In this document: positions 63,669 through 64,000 of the stretch, one piece after another
How positions within the stretch are numbered: position 1 is the stretch's first letter
How the letters are laid out: the number at the start of each line of letters is the position of its first letter
NCBI RefSeq assembly: GCF_014784055.1
Contig: NZ_CP061813.1
Coordinates: forward strand, 149,501 to 213,500
Length of the DNA stretch: 64,000 nt
Reading direction: 5' to 3'
From: Polaribacter haliotis
GTDB lineage: Bacteria > Bacteroidota > Bacteroidia > Flavobacteriales > Flavobacteriaceae
The notes under the pieces: generated by a model
Told to the model about the DNA's origin: nothing
What the model saw: the letters and a program-made list of their open reading frames with translations, nothing else
Database searches by the model: none
Made by a program: the position numbers and the translations under genes

Positions 63669-64000
63669 ATGAGAAAAGTATTTACACTACTGCTGTTAAC
63701 TTTAAGTTTGAATTTAACTGCACAATCACCTCAAAAAATAAATTATCAAGCTGTTGTTAGAAATGCTAATAATGAACTTGTAAAAGAAAAAACCATAGGA
63801 ATACAAGTAAGTATTTTAGAAGATTCTGCTAACGGAATTATTGCATATCAAGAATTACACACTGTTGCAACAAATATAAATGGTTTAGTTAATTTAGAAA
63901 TTGGAATGGGATCTATCGTTTCTGGTGATTTTTCTACAATTAATTGGGGAGAAAAAAAAACATTTATAAAAACAGAAATAGATTTAGATGGCGGAACTTC
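63669..64000 (+). CDS. Secreted protein with Bacteroidetes adhesin-like N-terminus (3' end outside window)
   Basis: Open frame from ATG 63669 to the window edge (110 codons). Signal peptide MRKVFTLLLLTLSLNLTAQ, then PQKINYQAVVRNANNELV, a widespread beginning of large secreted Bacteroidetes proteins, often followed by collagen-like or structural repeats. The rest of the gene is outside the window. Probably in an operon with the small T9SS protein before it. Confidence 0.75.
   Translation, partial: MRKVFTLLLLTLSLNLTAQSPQKINYQAVVRNANNELVKEKTIGIQVSILEDSANGIIAYQELHTVATNINGLVNLEIGMGSIVSGDFSTINWGEKKTFIKTEIDLDGGT

Overview
The window looks like a chromosome segment of a marine member of the Flavobacteriaceae (Polaribacter-like; the genus is inferred). 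The DNA is very AT-rich. There are SusC/SusD pairs, a hybrid two-component regulator, type IX secretion (T9SS) C-terminal sorting domains, lipoproteins, and Bacteroidetes-type promoter elements (TAnnTTTG). Nearly everything serves uptake and breakdown of uronic-acid polysaccharides, above all alginate. I saw no tRNA, rRNA, CRISPR array, insertion sequence or phage gene.

Layout. 1-373 is the start of a GH88 unsaturated glucuronyl hydrolase lipoprotein (minus strand, cut by the window edge). 550-7000 is a plus-strand operon: gluconokinase/6-phosphogluconate dehydrogenase fusion, Nramp-like transporter, GntR regulator, PL7 alginate lyase, SDR, RbsD/FucU-type mutarotase. 7195-20844 is a minus-strand block: SusC/SusD, D-mannonate dehydratase (ManD), two sodium:solute symporters, an unrecognised lipoprotein, a Gfo/Idh/MocA oxidoreductase and two GntR regulators. 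20902-26651 holds the hybrid two-component regulator and a secreted beta-helix protein. 26956-31902 encodes UxuB, UxuA and a TRAP transporter. 31968-36000 has a putative T9SS-secreted lyase, then a minus-strand operon with UxaC, a MORN-repeat protein and a second Gfo oxidoreductase. 36196-54482 is the alginate core: PL6, PL7, PL6, a T9SS protein, PL17, KdgF, SusC, SusD, a PKD lipoprotein, GntR and an ExuT-like transporter. It continues with a DEH-reductase-type SDR, LacI, KdgK and KDPG aldolase. 58414-64000 carries an EamA transporter, a 55-residue protein, a large T9SS surface protein and unrelated small genes.

How it fits together (inference from families). Surface PL6 and PL7 enzymes cut alginate, SusCD imports oligomers, and PL17 releases unsaturated monomer. 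KdgF and an SDR turn this into KDG, which KdgK and Eda convert to pyruvate and glyceraldehyde 3-phosphate. UxaC, UxuB and UxuA feed glucuronate into the same KDG pool, and ManD adds mannonate.

The strongest new signal is regulatory. Ten promoters across 61 kb share one architecture: a TATATTTG -7 element whose last bases are the first bases of a 12-bp palindrome TTGG-N4-CCAA, repeated at exactly 13-bp spacing two or three times. The central N4 falls into an AT type (six alginate promoters) and a GC type (three promoters on the left side). One promoter (SusC at 11854) mixes both. Four FadR-type GntR paralogs in the window are the obvious candidate readers. A separate LacI circuit (TTAA-CG-TTTAA operators) sits at kdgK-eda, and a possible hybrid-regulator motif (TACARGACAG) precedes uxuB and uxaC.
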